Below are positions 26,106 to 34,796 of a stretch of 64,000 bases of DNA, piece after piece. The DNA is from Avichristensenella sp031550535 (GTDB lineage Bacteria > Bacillota > Clostridia > Christensenellales > Aristaeellaceae): positions 183,481 to 247,480 of the forward strand of contig JAVBOM010000002.1 in assembly GCA_031550535.1 (NCBI GenBank), in the 5' to 3' direction. Position numbers and translations under genes: made by a program. A model generated the notes under the pieces. The model did no database searches. It was given only the letters and a program-made list of their open reading frames with translations, and had not been told where the DNA came from. Numbering within the stretch: position 1 is the first letter of the stretch; each line of letters opens with the position of its first letter.

Positions 26106-26400
26106 GGGCGCGATGGGAAGGAACGCTGGGACGCTGTCCCAGACCCTGCCAAAGGGATATTGTCCGGGTTTTCATATTGTCGTGCACAATTGTGCGCTCT
26201 GTATGAAAACCGATCTGCGCCGCATTTGTTTCCGGCCCCTCGGCATTGTCGCGCTGTGCGCGTTCGCGCCCATCGCTCTGTGCCGCGTGGCATCTGCGGC
26301 TCGCTTTATCCGCCGCTGGCGGCGCTAGCCTTCGATGCACTGGCGGAATGCGGCTTCGATCCCCTTTGGAATCCCTTCATTTCGCTTCACGTCGGGAAGG
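26106..26400 (+). repeat. Family-D element with nested family-C segment
   Basis: Left part (GGAACGCTGGGACGCTGTCC ... CCTGCCAAAGG) and right part (CCTTTGGAATCCCTTCATTT) also occur joined at 59459-59556. Between them lies a hairpin GGTTTTCATA/TATGAAAACC and the family-C segment shared with 5771-5948. No gene is seen in 26096-26485. Confidence 0.65.
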
Positions 26401-26433
26401 CTTCCCAATAAGTCTTACAGAATCATAAAGATC

Positions 26434-26468
26434 AGGGGCATGACCATCCAGCGAATGGTCATGCCCCT
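26434..26468. terminator. Perfect hairpin between convergent genes
   Basis: GGGGCATGACCAT and ATGGTCATGCCCC form a 13-bp perfect stem with a short loop between the glycosidase operon and the convergent DUF4838 gene. T-tracts are weak on both sides; it could end transcription from either direction. Confidence 0.55.
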
Positions 26469-26485
26469 TCATGCTGTAGCCGTTC

Positions 26486-28234
26486 CTACATCCGATAGTC
26501 CACATACGGCACGTCCTCGCGGTCATACCCGTACGGGCTCTCCTTCAAGCAGGCGATCGACGCGTCGAACTCCTTCCGCTCAAACACCTCGGTCACGCCG
26601 TGGCGCTTGAAATCAGCGGCCAGGGCGTCCCACTGCGCGGCCCTGTCCGGCGCGTCCAGTGGCAGGCGGGCCAGCTTCGTATAGCGGACGGCGAGGCGTT
26701 CCAGCGCGACGCGCGCGCGGGTTTCCTCATCGCCCGCCGCCGTTTCCCCGTCCAGCAGGCACGCGTTCGCCTCGTCCAGCAGCGCGTCCGTGAAGTACGG
26801 CGCGTCCGGCATGTCGTAGATGCCCGCGTGGTGTGCCCGCGCGGCCCCTTCCATCAGGTCAATATACCGCCGCATGTGCGGCGCGGCACTGCCAAAGACG
26901 CCCGCGAGAAAGTCCCGCGTCAGCGCGTCCGCATCGGCATCCGGATCCCACAGCAGCTTGGCGAGCAGGTACACTTTCAGCCCCGCCAGCGCGGTGGCCG
27001 CGCCGGGCGAGAAGTTGCCCTGCTCAAACACGCCCTGTACGCCGTATTCACGGAAAAGCCGCAGGTTCGCCTGGAGCACGCCGAGGTTCGGGAATGGCTG
27101 CGGGTAGTTAGCGAAGTTGACCGTGTAATCCCAGATGTACAGCCGGTCCGCGATGGCCGACCAGTCCTTCAGATCGCGCAGGAACAGCGACGCGTCATGC
27201 GGGCGGAACGCGCCGCTTGCGCGCCCCTCCTGCACGTCGATGGTATCGACGGAGTGAGCGCACGCGTCCAGCGGGTGCGAGAAGCAGCACTCGATGCTGC
27301 ACAGCCGGACGATCACGTTTTTGCGCGGGCGGACGAACCGCGGGGCCTTGCGCGTGTAGATGTACGCGAACGTGTGCAGCAGCGCGTGCGGGAACTCGTC
27401 CGCGATGGCGTCGGCAATGGCGTTGACGAAATGGATCATGCTGCCCGCCGCGCTGCCTTCCCGGTTATCCAGCGCCGCGCACGCGGGGCACGTGCAGTTG
27501 TTGTACCAATCGTTCTGCGCGACGGAGAAAATCGTACAGTCCGGGTTGTCGCGCATCCACGCGCGCACGCCCTCGGTGGCGATGCGGAGCACGTCCGGGT
27601 TTGTCAGGCAAAGCTGCGTCCGCTCGCGCAGGCGTTCGCCGTCCACCAGGGAGAAGTACTCCGGATGGCTGTCGAAATACTTCGCCGCCGGGACCAATTC
27701 GTCAAACGTGTGGCTGAACCGGTGGAACCGGACGCGGCCGCCGTGCTCGTCCAGAATGCGCGCGCGGCTGCTGTTCAGCCGCAATTTCAGTGCGAAATCG
27801 CCGTCCGTGGCGTCGCGCCAGTACACCTCGCGGTACGCGAACGCGGGCGCGCGCCGCACGTCCACATCCGGGGGAGGCCCGGCCCACGCGGGCACGCGCC
27901 GCACCGTGGACGTGTACCAGCGGAAGCCGAGCGCCTCTTCCAGGAACGCGTACACGCCGTAGACCGTGCCGCGCGGGCCGGTTCCGGCGATGTCGATTGT
28001 GCCGCCGGACACACGGTAGCGGAAGCCCTCGTCCGGCAAACCCTCCGTGAAGCCGGGCGGGCACGCGCTGTCCAGCCGGAACGTGAGCGCGCCGCCGGAC
28101 GGCAACACGGCGACGCCGAGGTCCAGAAGATGCGCGGTCAGTTCCGACGCGGCAAAGCGCGCCGGGGCGGGGGCGTTCTCGGCCAGCAGGAGGGTGGCGG
28201 TTTTCGGCGTGCGGGATGCTTTCGTGTCAGCCAT
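26486..28234 (-). CDS. DUF4838-domain protein (glycoside-hydrolase-like)
   Basis: This 582-residue protein resembles DUF4838-containing proteins, which have an N-terminal alpha/beta domain as in alpha-glucuronidase/hexosaminidase and a barrel-like centre. Visible blocks are GTVYGVYAFLEEALGFRWY (about residues 88-106), FSVAQNDWYNNCTCPACAALD (about 236-256, with clustered cysteines), and FANYPQPFPNLGVLQANLRLF. No signal peptide is visible. Activity has not been settled for the family, so a uronic-acid or hexosamine glycosidase role is only a suggestion. It has its own consensus promoter and AAAGGAG site, is divergent from the MATE gene, and is convergent with the glycosidase operon. Confidence 0.8.
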   Translation of the reverse strand: MADTKASRTPKTATLLLAENAPAPARFAASELTAHLLDLGVAVLPSGGALTFRLDSACPPGFTEGLPDEGFRYRVSGGTIDIAGTGPRGTVYGVYAFLEEALGFRWYTSTVRRVPAWAGPPPDVDVRRAPAFAYREVYWRDATDGDFALKLRLNSSRARILDEHGGRVRFHRFSHTFDELVPAAKYFDSHPEYFSLVDGERLRERTQLCLTNPDVLRIATEGVRAWMRDNPDCTIFSVAQNDWYNNCTCPACAALDNREGSAAGSMIHFVNAIADAIADEFPHALLHTFAYIYTRKAPRFVRPRKNVIVRLCSIECCFSHPLDACAHSVDTIDVQEGRASGAFRPHDASLFLRDLKDWSAIADRLYIWDYTVNFANYPQPFPNLGVLQANLRLFREYGVQGVFEQGNFSPGAATALAGLKVYLLAKLLWDPDADADALTRDFLAGVFGSAAPHMRRYIDLMEGAARAHHAGIYDMPDAPYFTDALLDEANACLLDGETAAGDEETRARVALERLAVRYTKLARLPLDAPDRAAQWDALAADFKRHGVTEVFERKEFDASIACLKESPYGYDREDVPYVDYRM

Positions 28235-28309
28235 GGGCGGATTCTCCTTTCAGGTTGCGCGGGGGGCACGGGTTGGCGCCGCGCGGCGATGGGTGCAATA
28301 TGTATTCTC

Positions 28310-28338
28310 ACTATAGCCGGGCGACGCCGGAGTGTCAA
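28310..28338 (-). promoter_or_regulatory. Consensus sigma-A promoter for the DUF4838 gene
   Basis: Minus-strand TTGACA (28338-28333), 17-bp spacer, TATAGT (28315-28310): nearly perfect, 76 bp upstream of the ATG. Confidence 0.85.
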
Positions 28339-28360
28339 TGATTGCGCCGCGCATTGGCGG

Positions 28361-28390
28361 TTGCCGCGACCGTACCCCCTGTGTTAAGAT
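28361..28390 (+). promoter_or_regulatory. Sigma-A-like promoter for the MATE gene
   Basis: TTGCCG, 18-bp spacer, TAAGAT, ending 32 bp before the GTG start at 28423. Confidence 0.55.
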
Positions 28391-28422
28391 GGGGCCACTC
28401 TGGCACAAAGGGAGACGTGTAC

Positions 28423-29775
28423 GTGAAGCAGGACATGACGCGGGGCAGCATCACCCGCACGCTGGTGCTCTTTTCCATCCCGCTGGCGCTCAGCGGGCTT
28501 TTGCAGCAGCTATACAACTGGGTGGACGCGCTGATCGTCGGCAACTTTGCCGGGGAGGGCGCGCTCGCGGCCATCGGCGCGACGGGGACGGTTTCCGGGA
28601 TGCTCCTGGCGGTCGTGATGGGGTTCTCCGTCGGTGTGTCCATCGTCGTGTCCCACGCCTATGGCGAAGGGGACCACGCGCTGATCCCGAAAGTGGCGGG
28701 CTCGTTCGCGGTGCTGATGGGCGCGGCGTCGCTTGTACTGTCCCTGGCGGGTGTGCTGCTGGCCGCGCCGTTTCTTCGGCTGCTCAGGACGCCCGCGGAC
28801 ATCCTGGACGACGCGGTGCGCTACCTGCGTATCATTTTTCTGGGCATGCCCGCGATGGCCGTCTACAACATCTATAACGCCGCGCTGCGCGGGATTGGGG
28901 ACAGCGCCACGCCGCTGAAGGCGATTGCCGTGTCGGCTGTGGTGAACCTCGCGCTGGACCTGCTGCTGGTCGCGGTGATCCCGCTAGGCGTCGCGGGCGC
29001 GGCCATCGCGACATCGCTGTCGCAGTGGATGATGACCGCGTACCTGATCGTCACCACGCCCCGGAGGCATCCGCTGCTGGCGTTCCGCTTCGGGCGCGGC
29101 GCGGTGGACGGGCCGTCCATCCGGCGCGGGCTGTCGCTCAGCGTGCCGACGGCGGCGCAGTCCGCCGTGCGCTCGGTCGGCGGCCTGATGCTGCAAAACG
29201 TGATGAACGGCTTCGGCTCGCTGACCGTCGCGGCGATCACGACGGCGTACCGGATCGACTCGCTCATCCTGCTGCCGGTCAACAACATCGGCGCGGGCGT
29301 GTCCACGTTTGCCGCGCAGAACGCGGGCTCGGGGGACATGGACCGCGCGCGGAAGGGGTTGCGCGCCGGGATGGCGGTGGCGTTTCTGACTTCGCTTGTG
29401 ACGACGGCCGTGATCGTGCTGCTGGGCGGAACGCTGCTGGCGCTGTTTGGCATCTCGCCGGAGGCGGTGGCGATCGGGCGGGACTTTTTATCGTTCTGCG
29501 GCGTGTTTTACCCGGTGTTCGGGTTGCAATGCGCGCTGATTGGGTATTTGCAGGGCGTCGGCGATGTGCGGTTCGCGGCGTTCGTGACGATTTCGGGCCT
29601 GGCGATACGCGTGGCGGCGTCGTACCTGTTCCGGGGCGCTGCCGGGAACCGCATCATCGCGTACAGCGAGATGGCGTCGTGGGTGTACTGCCTGATCGTC
29701 GCGGGCGCGCGGTATGCGTACCTGGGGCGGAAAGGGGCCGGGAGGCAGGTATCCGGCACCGGCGCGGCGAAATAA
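28423..29775 (+). CDS. MATE-family multidrug efflux transporter
   Basis: The 451-residue membrane protein shows about 12 hydrophobic segments in two homologous halves, the usual MATE length. Typical features are TLVLFSIPLALSGLLQQLYN near the start and PVNNIGAGVSTFAAQNAGSGD at the start of the second half's loop region. It would export drugs or metabolites using a Na+ or H+ gradient. I chose GTG 28423, 8 bp after GGGAG; upstream in-frame codons would overlap the putative promoter. It is monocistronic or read together with the SEC-C protein gene 62 bp downstream. Confidence 0.9.
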   Translation: MKQDMTRGSITRTLVLFSIPLALSGLLQQLYNWVDALIVGNFAGEGALAAIGATGTVSGMLLAVVMGFSVGVSIVVSHAYGEGDHALIPKVAGSFAVLMGAASLVLSLAGVLLAAPFLRLLRTPADILDDAVRYLRIIFLGMPAMAVYNIYNAALRGIGDSATPLKAIAVSAVVNLALDLLLVAVIPLGVAGAAIATSLSQWMMTAYLIVTTPRRHPLLAFRFGRGAVDGPSIRRGLSLSVPTAAQSAVRSVGGLMLQNVMNGFGSLTVAAITTAYRIDSLILLPVNNIGAGVSTFAAQNAGSGDMDRARKGLRAGMAVAFLTSLVTTAVIVLLGGTLLALFGISPEAVAIGRDFLSFCGVFYPVFGLQCALIGYLQGVGDVRFAAFVTISGLAIRVAASYLFRGAAGNRIIAYSEMASWVYCLIVAGARYAYLGRKGAGRQVSGTGAAK

Positions 29776-29837
29776 CGCCACGAAAAAAGAAGGCGCATGA
29801 CGCCGTTATTCGATCAAGAACCGAACGGAGTGATTCC

Positions 29838-31259
29838 ATGCCCGCAAAAAGCTATGTCATCAGCGTGTCCCTGGCACCCGGCTGCTACCGGCACATTCAG
29901 ATCGCGGCCGGCGACCTTCTCGTGAGGCTGCACAGCGCGATCCTGGAGGCGTTTTCATTCGACGACGACCACGCCCACGCGTTCTTCCTGGACAACAAGG
30001 CGTGGAACGACGCGGAGGGCTACTTCTCGGACGGCATCGACGACGCGGAGCGGTTCACTGATGAGTACACGCTGGACGCCCTGGGGCTGCGCGCCGGGCG
30101 GCAGTTCAAGTATGTCTTTGACTTCGGCGAGGACTGGGGCTTCCAGTGCAAGGTGCTCAGGGAGCTGGACGAGGAAACGCAGTGCGCGCGGGTCATCAGG
30201 AGCGTGGGCGAAGCGCCGCCGCAGTACGGCGACCCGGAGGACGAGGATGATTTTGACGGGGACGAGGACGAGGGCGACGAGGACGGCGAGAGCGACGATG
30301 GCTATCCCGAGGTATACGATCGGGAAGCCGTCGAAAAACTCTACAGCGAACTGCCGTTGCCGCCCAAGACCGTGGAGCGGCTCCGGGCGTATTTTGACGC
30401 GTTCGCGAACCTCTACGGCATTTTGTCGCTGCGCAAGGCGCTGGAGATCTATAGCAAGCAGAACGACCCCATCCCGGAGGACGTTTTTCTCGCCTTCGCG
30501 GAGATCGTCCGCCACGCGCCCGTGAACTACGCCGTTCTGGGCGAGGACGAGCTTTTCACCGATGTCGATCCGTGCGCGCCGATGGACCGGGACATCATCG
30601 CGGAACACCTGCTGATTGTCGATGACGACTATGAAGACACAAAAGCGATGCAGGACGATAAGCCGTACTATATCCCCGGGAAGCAGACGCTGCTCAAATA
30701 CGCGGACGACCATTACTTTGAAGAGACGCCGGAGTTCCGGGCGCTGCGCGATCATCTTCGGTTTCAGCGCGATATGTCATTTGAGAAAGCGGACGATATC
30801 GCGGCTGAGATGCATTTGCTCGCGGCCATGAACGAGCAGGACATGAACGAGATCCTTGGCGACGCGCAGCGCATCGGCATGACGTTTGGCGGCCGGGAGG
30901 ATCTGCAAGCGTTCATGGCGCTGTATATCGACATGGCGAACAACGCGCGGATGCATATCAACCGCGGCCATACGCCAAATGAGCTCGGAACACAGGACGG
31001 AAAGCCATACAAGGGCGCGCTGGCCCCCGACGCGATCGGGGCCATTGTGGCAAACAGCGCGTGGATACAGGAAAACAGGGGCGGGACCAGGCGCAGGCTG
31101 GACGGCGGCGCGGAGATCGTCGCCCCCCGGGCGGACGCCCATGTTTTGGACGTGCGGAGCGCCGGGGCAAATGCCCCCCAAAAGAAGGTGGGCAGAAACG
31201 AGCCGTGCCCGTGCGGGAGTGGAAAAAAATACAAGAAGTGTTGCGGGAAGGAAGCGTAG
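29838..31259 (+). CDS. IS1096-ORF3-like domain fused to SEC-C motif
   Basis: This 473-residue protein begins with the plasmid pRiA4b/IS1096 ORF3-like domain (residues about 5-130: HIQIAAGDLLVRLHSAILEAF, FDFGEDWGFQCKV). An acidic linker (DEDDFDGDEDEGDEDGESDD) and a helical region follow, and the protein ends with a SEC-C zinc motif (GRNEPCPCGSGKKYKKCCG). The N-terminal domain is widespread as a passenger of mobile elements and as a stand-alone chromosomal gene, with no settled function; SEC-C motifs bind zinc and partner proteins. No transposase or IS ends are adjacent. GGAG lies 7 bp before ATG 29838. The stop is 20 bp from the convergent dinB stop. Confidence 0.85.
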   Translation: MPAKSYVISVSLAPGCYRHIQIAAGDLLVRLHSAILEAFSFDDDHAHAFFLDNKAWNDAEGYFSDGIDDAERFTDEYTLDALGLRAGRQFKYVFDFGEDWGFQCKVLRELDEETQCARVIRSVGEAPPQYGDPEDEDDFDGDEDEGDEDGESDDGYPEVYDREAVEKLYSELPLPPKTVERLRAYFDAFANLYGILSLRKALEIYSKQNDPIPEDVFLAFAEIVRHAPVNYAVLGEDELFTDVDPCAPMDRDIIAEHLLIVDDDYEDTKAMQDDKPYYIPGKQTLLKYADDHYFEETPEFRALRDHLRFQRDMSFEKADDIAAEMHLLAAMNEQDMNEILGDAQRIGMTFGGREDLQAFMALYIDMANNARMHINRGHTPNELGTQDGKPYKGALAPDAIGAIVANSAWIQENRGGTRRRLDGGAEIVAPRADAHVLDVRSAGANAPQKKVGRNEPCPCGSGKKYKKCCGKEA

Positions 31260-31279
31260 GACCCTAGATTCTGGCGCGC

Positions 31280-32536
31280 TCAGGGATCATCCTCCTGTTC
31301 CGCGTCCCCGTACCCCTCGTGGATGCCCAGATCGTTGTACGCGACGCCGGCGGTTGAAATGCTGCCGGCGCCGTATTTTTTGCGGATCGCGTCCATGGCG
31401 AGTTCCAGCCGTTCTTTCTTTTCGCGCCCAACGGCCTCGGTTTCGGACTCAAACAGCGTGAGCTGCTCCACTGCGCTTTCCTTGGGCATCAGCTTCAGGG
31501 CTGTCACGGCGAGCAGGCGGATCGGCTTGCCGTCCCGCCAGGACGCGTCCATCAGCTCCATGCACGCGCGGGCCAGGTCGGCGGCCAGCCACGTGGGCGC
31601 GGGCAGCCCCTTTTGCCGCGTGATCACCGCGAAATCCGGGTCCTTGATGGTGACCTGCACGGTCTGGCACTTCAGACCCTCCTTGCGCAGGCTGGTCGCC
31701 ACACCGTCGGCCAGGGCGCTGATGGCGGTGAGGATGTCCTGCCGCGTGAGAAGGTCGCGCCTGAACGTGACACCCTTGCCGATGGACTGCGCGCCGCGCG
31801 CCTGGGCCGCCGGGGCCACGGGGGACATGTCCAGTCCGTTCGCGTTTGCGTGGAGCTGCGCGCCGAGCTTGCCCAGCGCGCGCTCCAGCGCGTAGGGATC
31901 CGCCTGCGCCAGATCGCCGATGGTCCGGATGTGCATGCCGGTGAGCGCGGCCTCGGTCGTTTTGCCCACCATCAGCATGGTGCCCGCGGGCAGCGGCCAG
32001 AGCTTTTCCCGGTAGTTATCCCGGGTGATCACCGTAACCGCGTTCGGCTTCTTCATGTCGGACGCCATCTTCGCGAACAGCTTATTGAACGACACGCCCA
32101 CCGAGATAGTCAGGCCGAGTTCCCGCCGGACGCGCTCGCGTATCTCGTTCGCCAGCCCTTCCGCGTCGCCGCCGAACAGGTGTAGGGAGCCGGTGACGTC
32201 CAGGTACGACTCGTCGATGCTGGCGCGCTCCACGAGATCGGTGTACTGTTCGTAAATCCTGTTCGCCTTTTCGCAGTATTCGTCGTACTGCTGACGGCGC
32301 GGCGGGCGCAGCACCAGGTCCGGGCACTTTTTCCGGGCCTGGAAGATCGTCTCGGCGGTCTTGACGCCGAACTTTTTCGCGCGCTCGTTCTTCGCCAGGA
32401 TGATGCCGCGCCGGCTTTCCGGGTTGCCGCAGATCGCCATGGGCACGTCGCGCAGCTCCGGATGGAACAGCTCCTCGACGCTGGCGAAATAGGCGTTCAT
32501 ATCGGCGTGAAAAATGATACGTTCGGGTGGCGGCAT
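31280..32536 (-). CDS. dinB: DNA polymerase IV (Y-family)
   Basis: This 418-residue Y-family polymerase performs translesion DNA synthesis. The palm carries the first metal motif FHADMNAYFASVE (Asp12) and the second motif SIDESYLDVTGS near residue 108; SVGVSFNKLFAKMASDMKKPN is the classic fingers/palm block. A little-finger domain (about 235-350) follows, and a C-terminal tail near 365 (LTLFESE) resembles a sliding-clamp-binding peptide. The Asn in place of the second Asp of DMDAF occurs in other Bacillota homologues. It is monocistronic, convergent with the SEC-C gene, and preceded by a family-B element. Confidence 0.93.
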   Translation of the reverse strand: MPPPERIIFHADMNAYFASVEELFHPELRDVPMAICGNPESRRGIILAKNERAKKFGVKTAETIFQARKKCPDLVLRPPRRQQYDEYCEKANRIYEQYTDLVERASIDESYLDVTGSLHLFGGDAEGLANEIRERVRRELGLTISVGVSFNKLFAKMASDMKKPNAVTVITRDNYREKLWPLPAGTMLMVGKTTEAALTGMHIRTIGDLAQADPYALERALGKLGAQLHANANGLDMSPVAPAAQARGAQSIGKGVTFRRDLLTRQDILTAISALADGVATSLRKEGLKCQTVQVTIKDPDFAVITRQKGLPAPTWLAADLARACMELMDASWRDGKPIRLLAVTALKLMPKESAVEQLTLFESETEAVGREKKERLELAMDAIRKKYGAGSISTAGVAYNDLGIHEGYGDAEQEDDP

Positions 32537-32609
32537 ACGGGGCTCCTTTCATAAAGATGCGGAGAACACGGAATCATTATACCATAACCGGGGCGGGATT
32601 CATTTGTCG

Positions 32610-32818
32610 TGAACCATCCCCGGAGAGCGCGAGAGGCCGCAGCCTTTCGCATCAATCAGACCCAGCGGCATGTACGGTGGGTCTGCGATCCCTTCACCAG
32701 TCCCGCAGGACTGGTGAAGGGATCATTTCCGGCAGTTCCGGCGCCGCCCGGAACGCCCGATGGCGTGCAGGCGCCGGGCCTTTTTCCCGGGCGATTTCAT
32801 GCGAAACCGCCCGGCTCA
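32610..32818 (+). repeat. Large multi-hairpin extragenic element, copy 2 (family B)
   Basis: Collinear with copy 1: AATCAG, a hairpin around CAGCGGCATGTACGGTGGG, the invariant CCAGTCCCGCAGGACTGG core now within a GATCCCTTCA/TGAAGGGATC stem, then GCCGCCCGGAACGC. Its terminal hairpin reaches the araC stop codon. Stems differ from copy 1 by paired changes. No gene was seen in 32537-32815. Confidence 0.75.
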
Positions 32819-33673
32819 GTTGCGCCCCGACGCAAACTGCTTGGGCGAAAGCCCGGTCTCCTTGCGGAACGCTTTGTAGAAGCTGGAGTAATCCTGGAAG
32901 CCGCACGCCTGGTACGCGCCGGTCGGGGATACGCCCATGCGCATGCGCTGCTTGGCCAGCATGACGCGCTTGGAGATGATGTACTGGTAGACGGTCCGGT
33001 TGGTGTAGTTTTTGAACTCGCGCAGCAGGTGATACTTGCTGATGAAAAACCGGGCGCTGATGGCGTCCAGGGACAGGTCCTCGCTGATGTGCTCGTTCAG
33101 GTAGGCGATGATGCCGGCCATGCGGTGCTCGGCGCGGGCGCTGCCCTCCGCCGGGGCTTCGGCCAGCCACTTGCACGCGGAGGTGACGAGCATCGCGACG
33201 CGGCTTCTCGTCAGCACACGCTCGTAAGGCGCCTCCACGATGCCGTGTCCGGCCGCCTCGCGAAACATCTGCCGCACGAACGCCTGCTTTTCTTCATCCA
33301 GGGAACGGTGAAACTGCGCGCGCTGCGCAATGCCGTCCATGGCCGCGAGCAGGTCGCAGTCGGGCATGCCGATTTCGCGCAGCGCGTCGCGCCGGATGTA
33401 CAGCAGCATCCGCTCGTACCGGGCGGCGGAATCGTGAAAGAGGGCGCGGTGCATCCGCTCCGGCGGAAAGAGCACCATGTCCCCTGGGTTGAGCCGGAAC
33501 GCGTATTCCTCGATGTAGATGGATGCGCTGCCCTCGCAGAAGAAGTACAGCTCATAGTAATCATGGCTGTGAAACTCCGGCGTGCGGTTGCCCACGGTCA
33601 CGTTGTGGAACATCTGGTAATCCAGGCGGTCGTCCAGGTCATAGTTCACATCGGCTTCGTATAAATTGTGCAT
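32816..33673 (-). CDS. AraC-family transcriptional regulator
   Basis: The 285-residue protein has an N-terminal cupin-like sugar-sensing domain (residues about 15-100: PEFHSHDYYELYFFCEGSA, LNPGDMVLFPPERMH) and a C-terminal AraC DNA-binding domain (about 185-285, ending DYSSFYKAFRKETGLSPKQFA). It is divergent from importer 2, so it most likely controls that operon in response to the imported sugar. I chose ATG 33673, which has AAGGTGG upstream; a TTG five codons earlier would overlap that site. A consensus-like promoter lies 21 bp upstream of the start. Confidence 0.92.
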   Translation of the reverse strand: MHNLYEADVNYDLDDRLDYQMFHNVTVGNRTPEFHSHDYYELYFFCEGSASIYIEEYAFRLNPGDMVLFPPERMHRALFHDSAARYERMLLYIRRDALREIGMPDCDLLAAMDGIAQRAQFHRSLDEEKQAFVRQMFREAAGHGIVEAPYERVLTRSRVAMLVTSACKWLAEAPAEGSARAEHRMAGIIAYLNEHISEDLSLDAISARFFISKYHLLREFKNYTNRTVYQYIISKRVMLAKQRMRMGVSPTGAYQACGFQDYSSFYKAFRKETGLSPKQFASGRN

Positions 33674-33693
33674 GTGCACCACCTTCAATACGC

Positions 33694-33722
33694 AGTATAT
33701 ATAAATATTTGCAATATATCAA
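33694..33722 (-). promoter_or_regulatory. Sigma-A-like promoter for araC-type regulator
   Basis: Minus-strand TTGATA (33722-33717), 17-bp spacer, TATACT (33699-33694), in the AT-rich divergent region with importer 2. A plus-strand promoter for the importer was not clear. Confidence 0.7.
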
Positions 33723-33778
33723 GCAATTTTATCAATTTACTTGGAAAGAAATGGAGACTATGATGAAAGGGTCAAGAT

Positions 33779-33835
33779 CCGGCGCGGATTCGAAGAATCG
33801 GGCGCCGTAAGGGAGTTCCGCAAGGAATTCTTGCC
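33779..33835. repeat. Family-A two-hairpin palindromic repeat
   Basis: GGCGC-GGATTCGAAGAATC-GGGCGCC then GGAGTTCC-GCAA-GGAATTC. It lies just upstream of the importer 2 ribosome site and keeps the upstream frame open, which could mislead start calling. Confidence 0.8.
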
Positions 33836-33860
33836 ACTTCACGCGGAAGGAGGTCACGCC

Positions 33861-34796
33861 ATGAGCGCACCGGCGACGGCAAAAACACACAGGGCGCGGA
33901 GCCCGCTTGCGCTGCTGAACCGGCACAAGTATCTCTACCTCATGCTGGTGTTTCCCCTTGTCCAGTACGCGGTATTCCGCTACGCACCGCTGGCCGGCCT
34001 TCAGGTGGCCTTCAAAAACTTCAACATTTTCCGGGGCATGTGGCAGAGCGACTGGGTCGGTTTCGCCAACTTTACCGAGCTGTTCACCAACGTGAAGTTC
34101 TGGCTGGCGCTGAAAAACACCGTGGTGCTCAACGCACTGGACCTGGTCTTTGGTTTCCCCGTACCGATCATCCTGGCGATTATGCTCTTTGAAATGCGGT
34201 CCATGAAGCTAAAGCGCGTCTCGCAGACCATCCTGTACCTGCCGCACTTTTTAAGCTGGATCATCGTGGGCGGTATTGTGCGGCAGATCTTTTCCTCCAC
34301 AGGCATTGTCAATAGCGTTGTGACGGCGCTGGGCGGCTCGCCGGTCAACTTCCTGATGGACGAGGGCAACTGGATCGCCGTGTACGTGGGCACGGGCGTC
34401 TGGCAGAGCGCGGGCTGGGGCACGATCGTGTATCTGGCGGCGATCTCGGGGGTCAACGCCGAGCTGTACGAGGCCGCCGAGGTGGATGGCTGCGGCCGCA
34501 TCCGCCGCATTCTGCACGTGACGCTGCCCTGCATCAGCTCCACCATCGTGCTGATGCTGATCCTGCGCCTGGGGCAGATGGTCTCCATCGGGTTTGAGCG
34601 GCCGTTCGTCATGTCCAACGACATGGTGCTCAACGTCAGCGAAGTCATCTCGACCTACGTATACAAGATGGGCATCAAGAACGCGCGGTACTCGTTCGCG
34701 ACGGCCGCGGGGCTGTTCGGCTCCGTGGTCAATATGACGTTCCTGCTCACCGCGAACTACATCAGCCGCCGCATGGGGGAGGATGGCCTATGGTAA
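33861..34796 (+). CDS. Sugar ABC importer 2, LplB-type permease
   Basis: This 311-residue inner-membrane permease shows six hydrophobic segments beginning YLYLMLVFPLVQYAVFRYAP, and the coupling loop EAAEVDGCGRIRRILHVTLP at about residue 205. It resembles LplB/YteP permeases of polysaccharide-type importers. ATG 33861 is preceded by GGAAGGAGGT at ideal spacing; the longer open frame upstream only translates a palindromic repeat. It overlaps the next permease gene by 7 bp. With the following permease and binding protein it forms importer 2, which also lacks its own ATPase. Confidence 0.93.
   Translation: MSAPATAKTHRARSPLALLNRHKYLYLMLVFPLVQYAVFRYAPLAGLQVAFKNFNIFRGMWQSDWVGFANFTELFTNVKFWLALKNTVVLNALDLVFGFPVPIILAIMLFEMRSMKLKRVSQTILYLPHFLSWIIVGGIVRQIFSSTGIVNSVVTALGGSPVNFLMDEGNWIAVYVGTGVWQSAGWGTIVYLAAISGVNAELYEAAEVDGCGRIRRILHVTLPCISSTIVLMLILRLGQMVSIGFERPFVMSNDMVLNVSEVISTYVYKMGIKNARYSFATAAGLFGSVVNMTFLLTANYISRRMGEDGLW

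Noticed and set aside
33741..33860. N-terminal extension of the importer 2 permease
   Set aside because: The extension is encoded by a family-A repeat and lacks a ribosome site; GGAAGGAGGT lies before ATG 33861.
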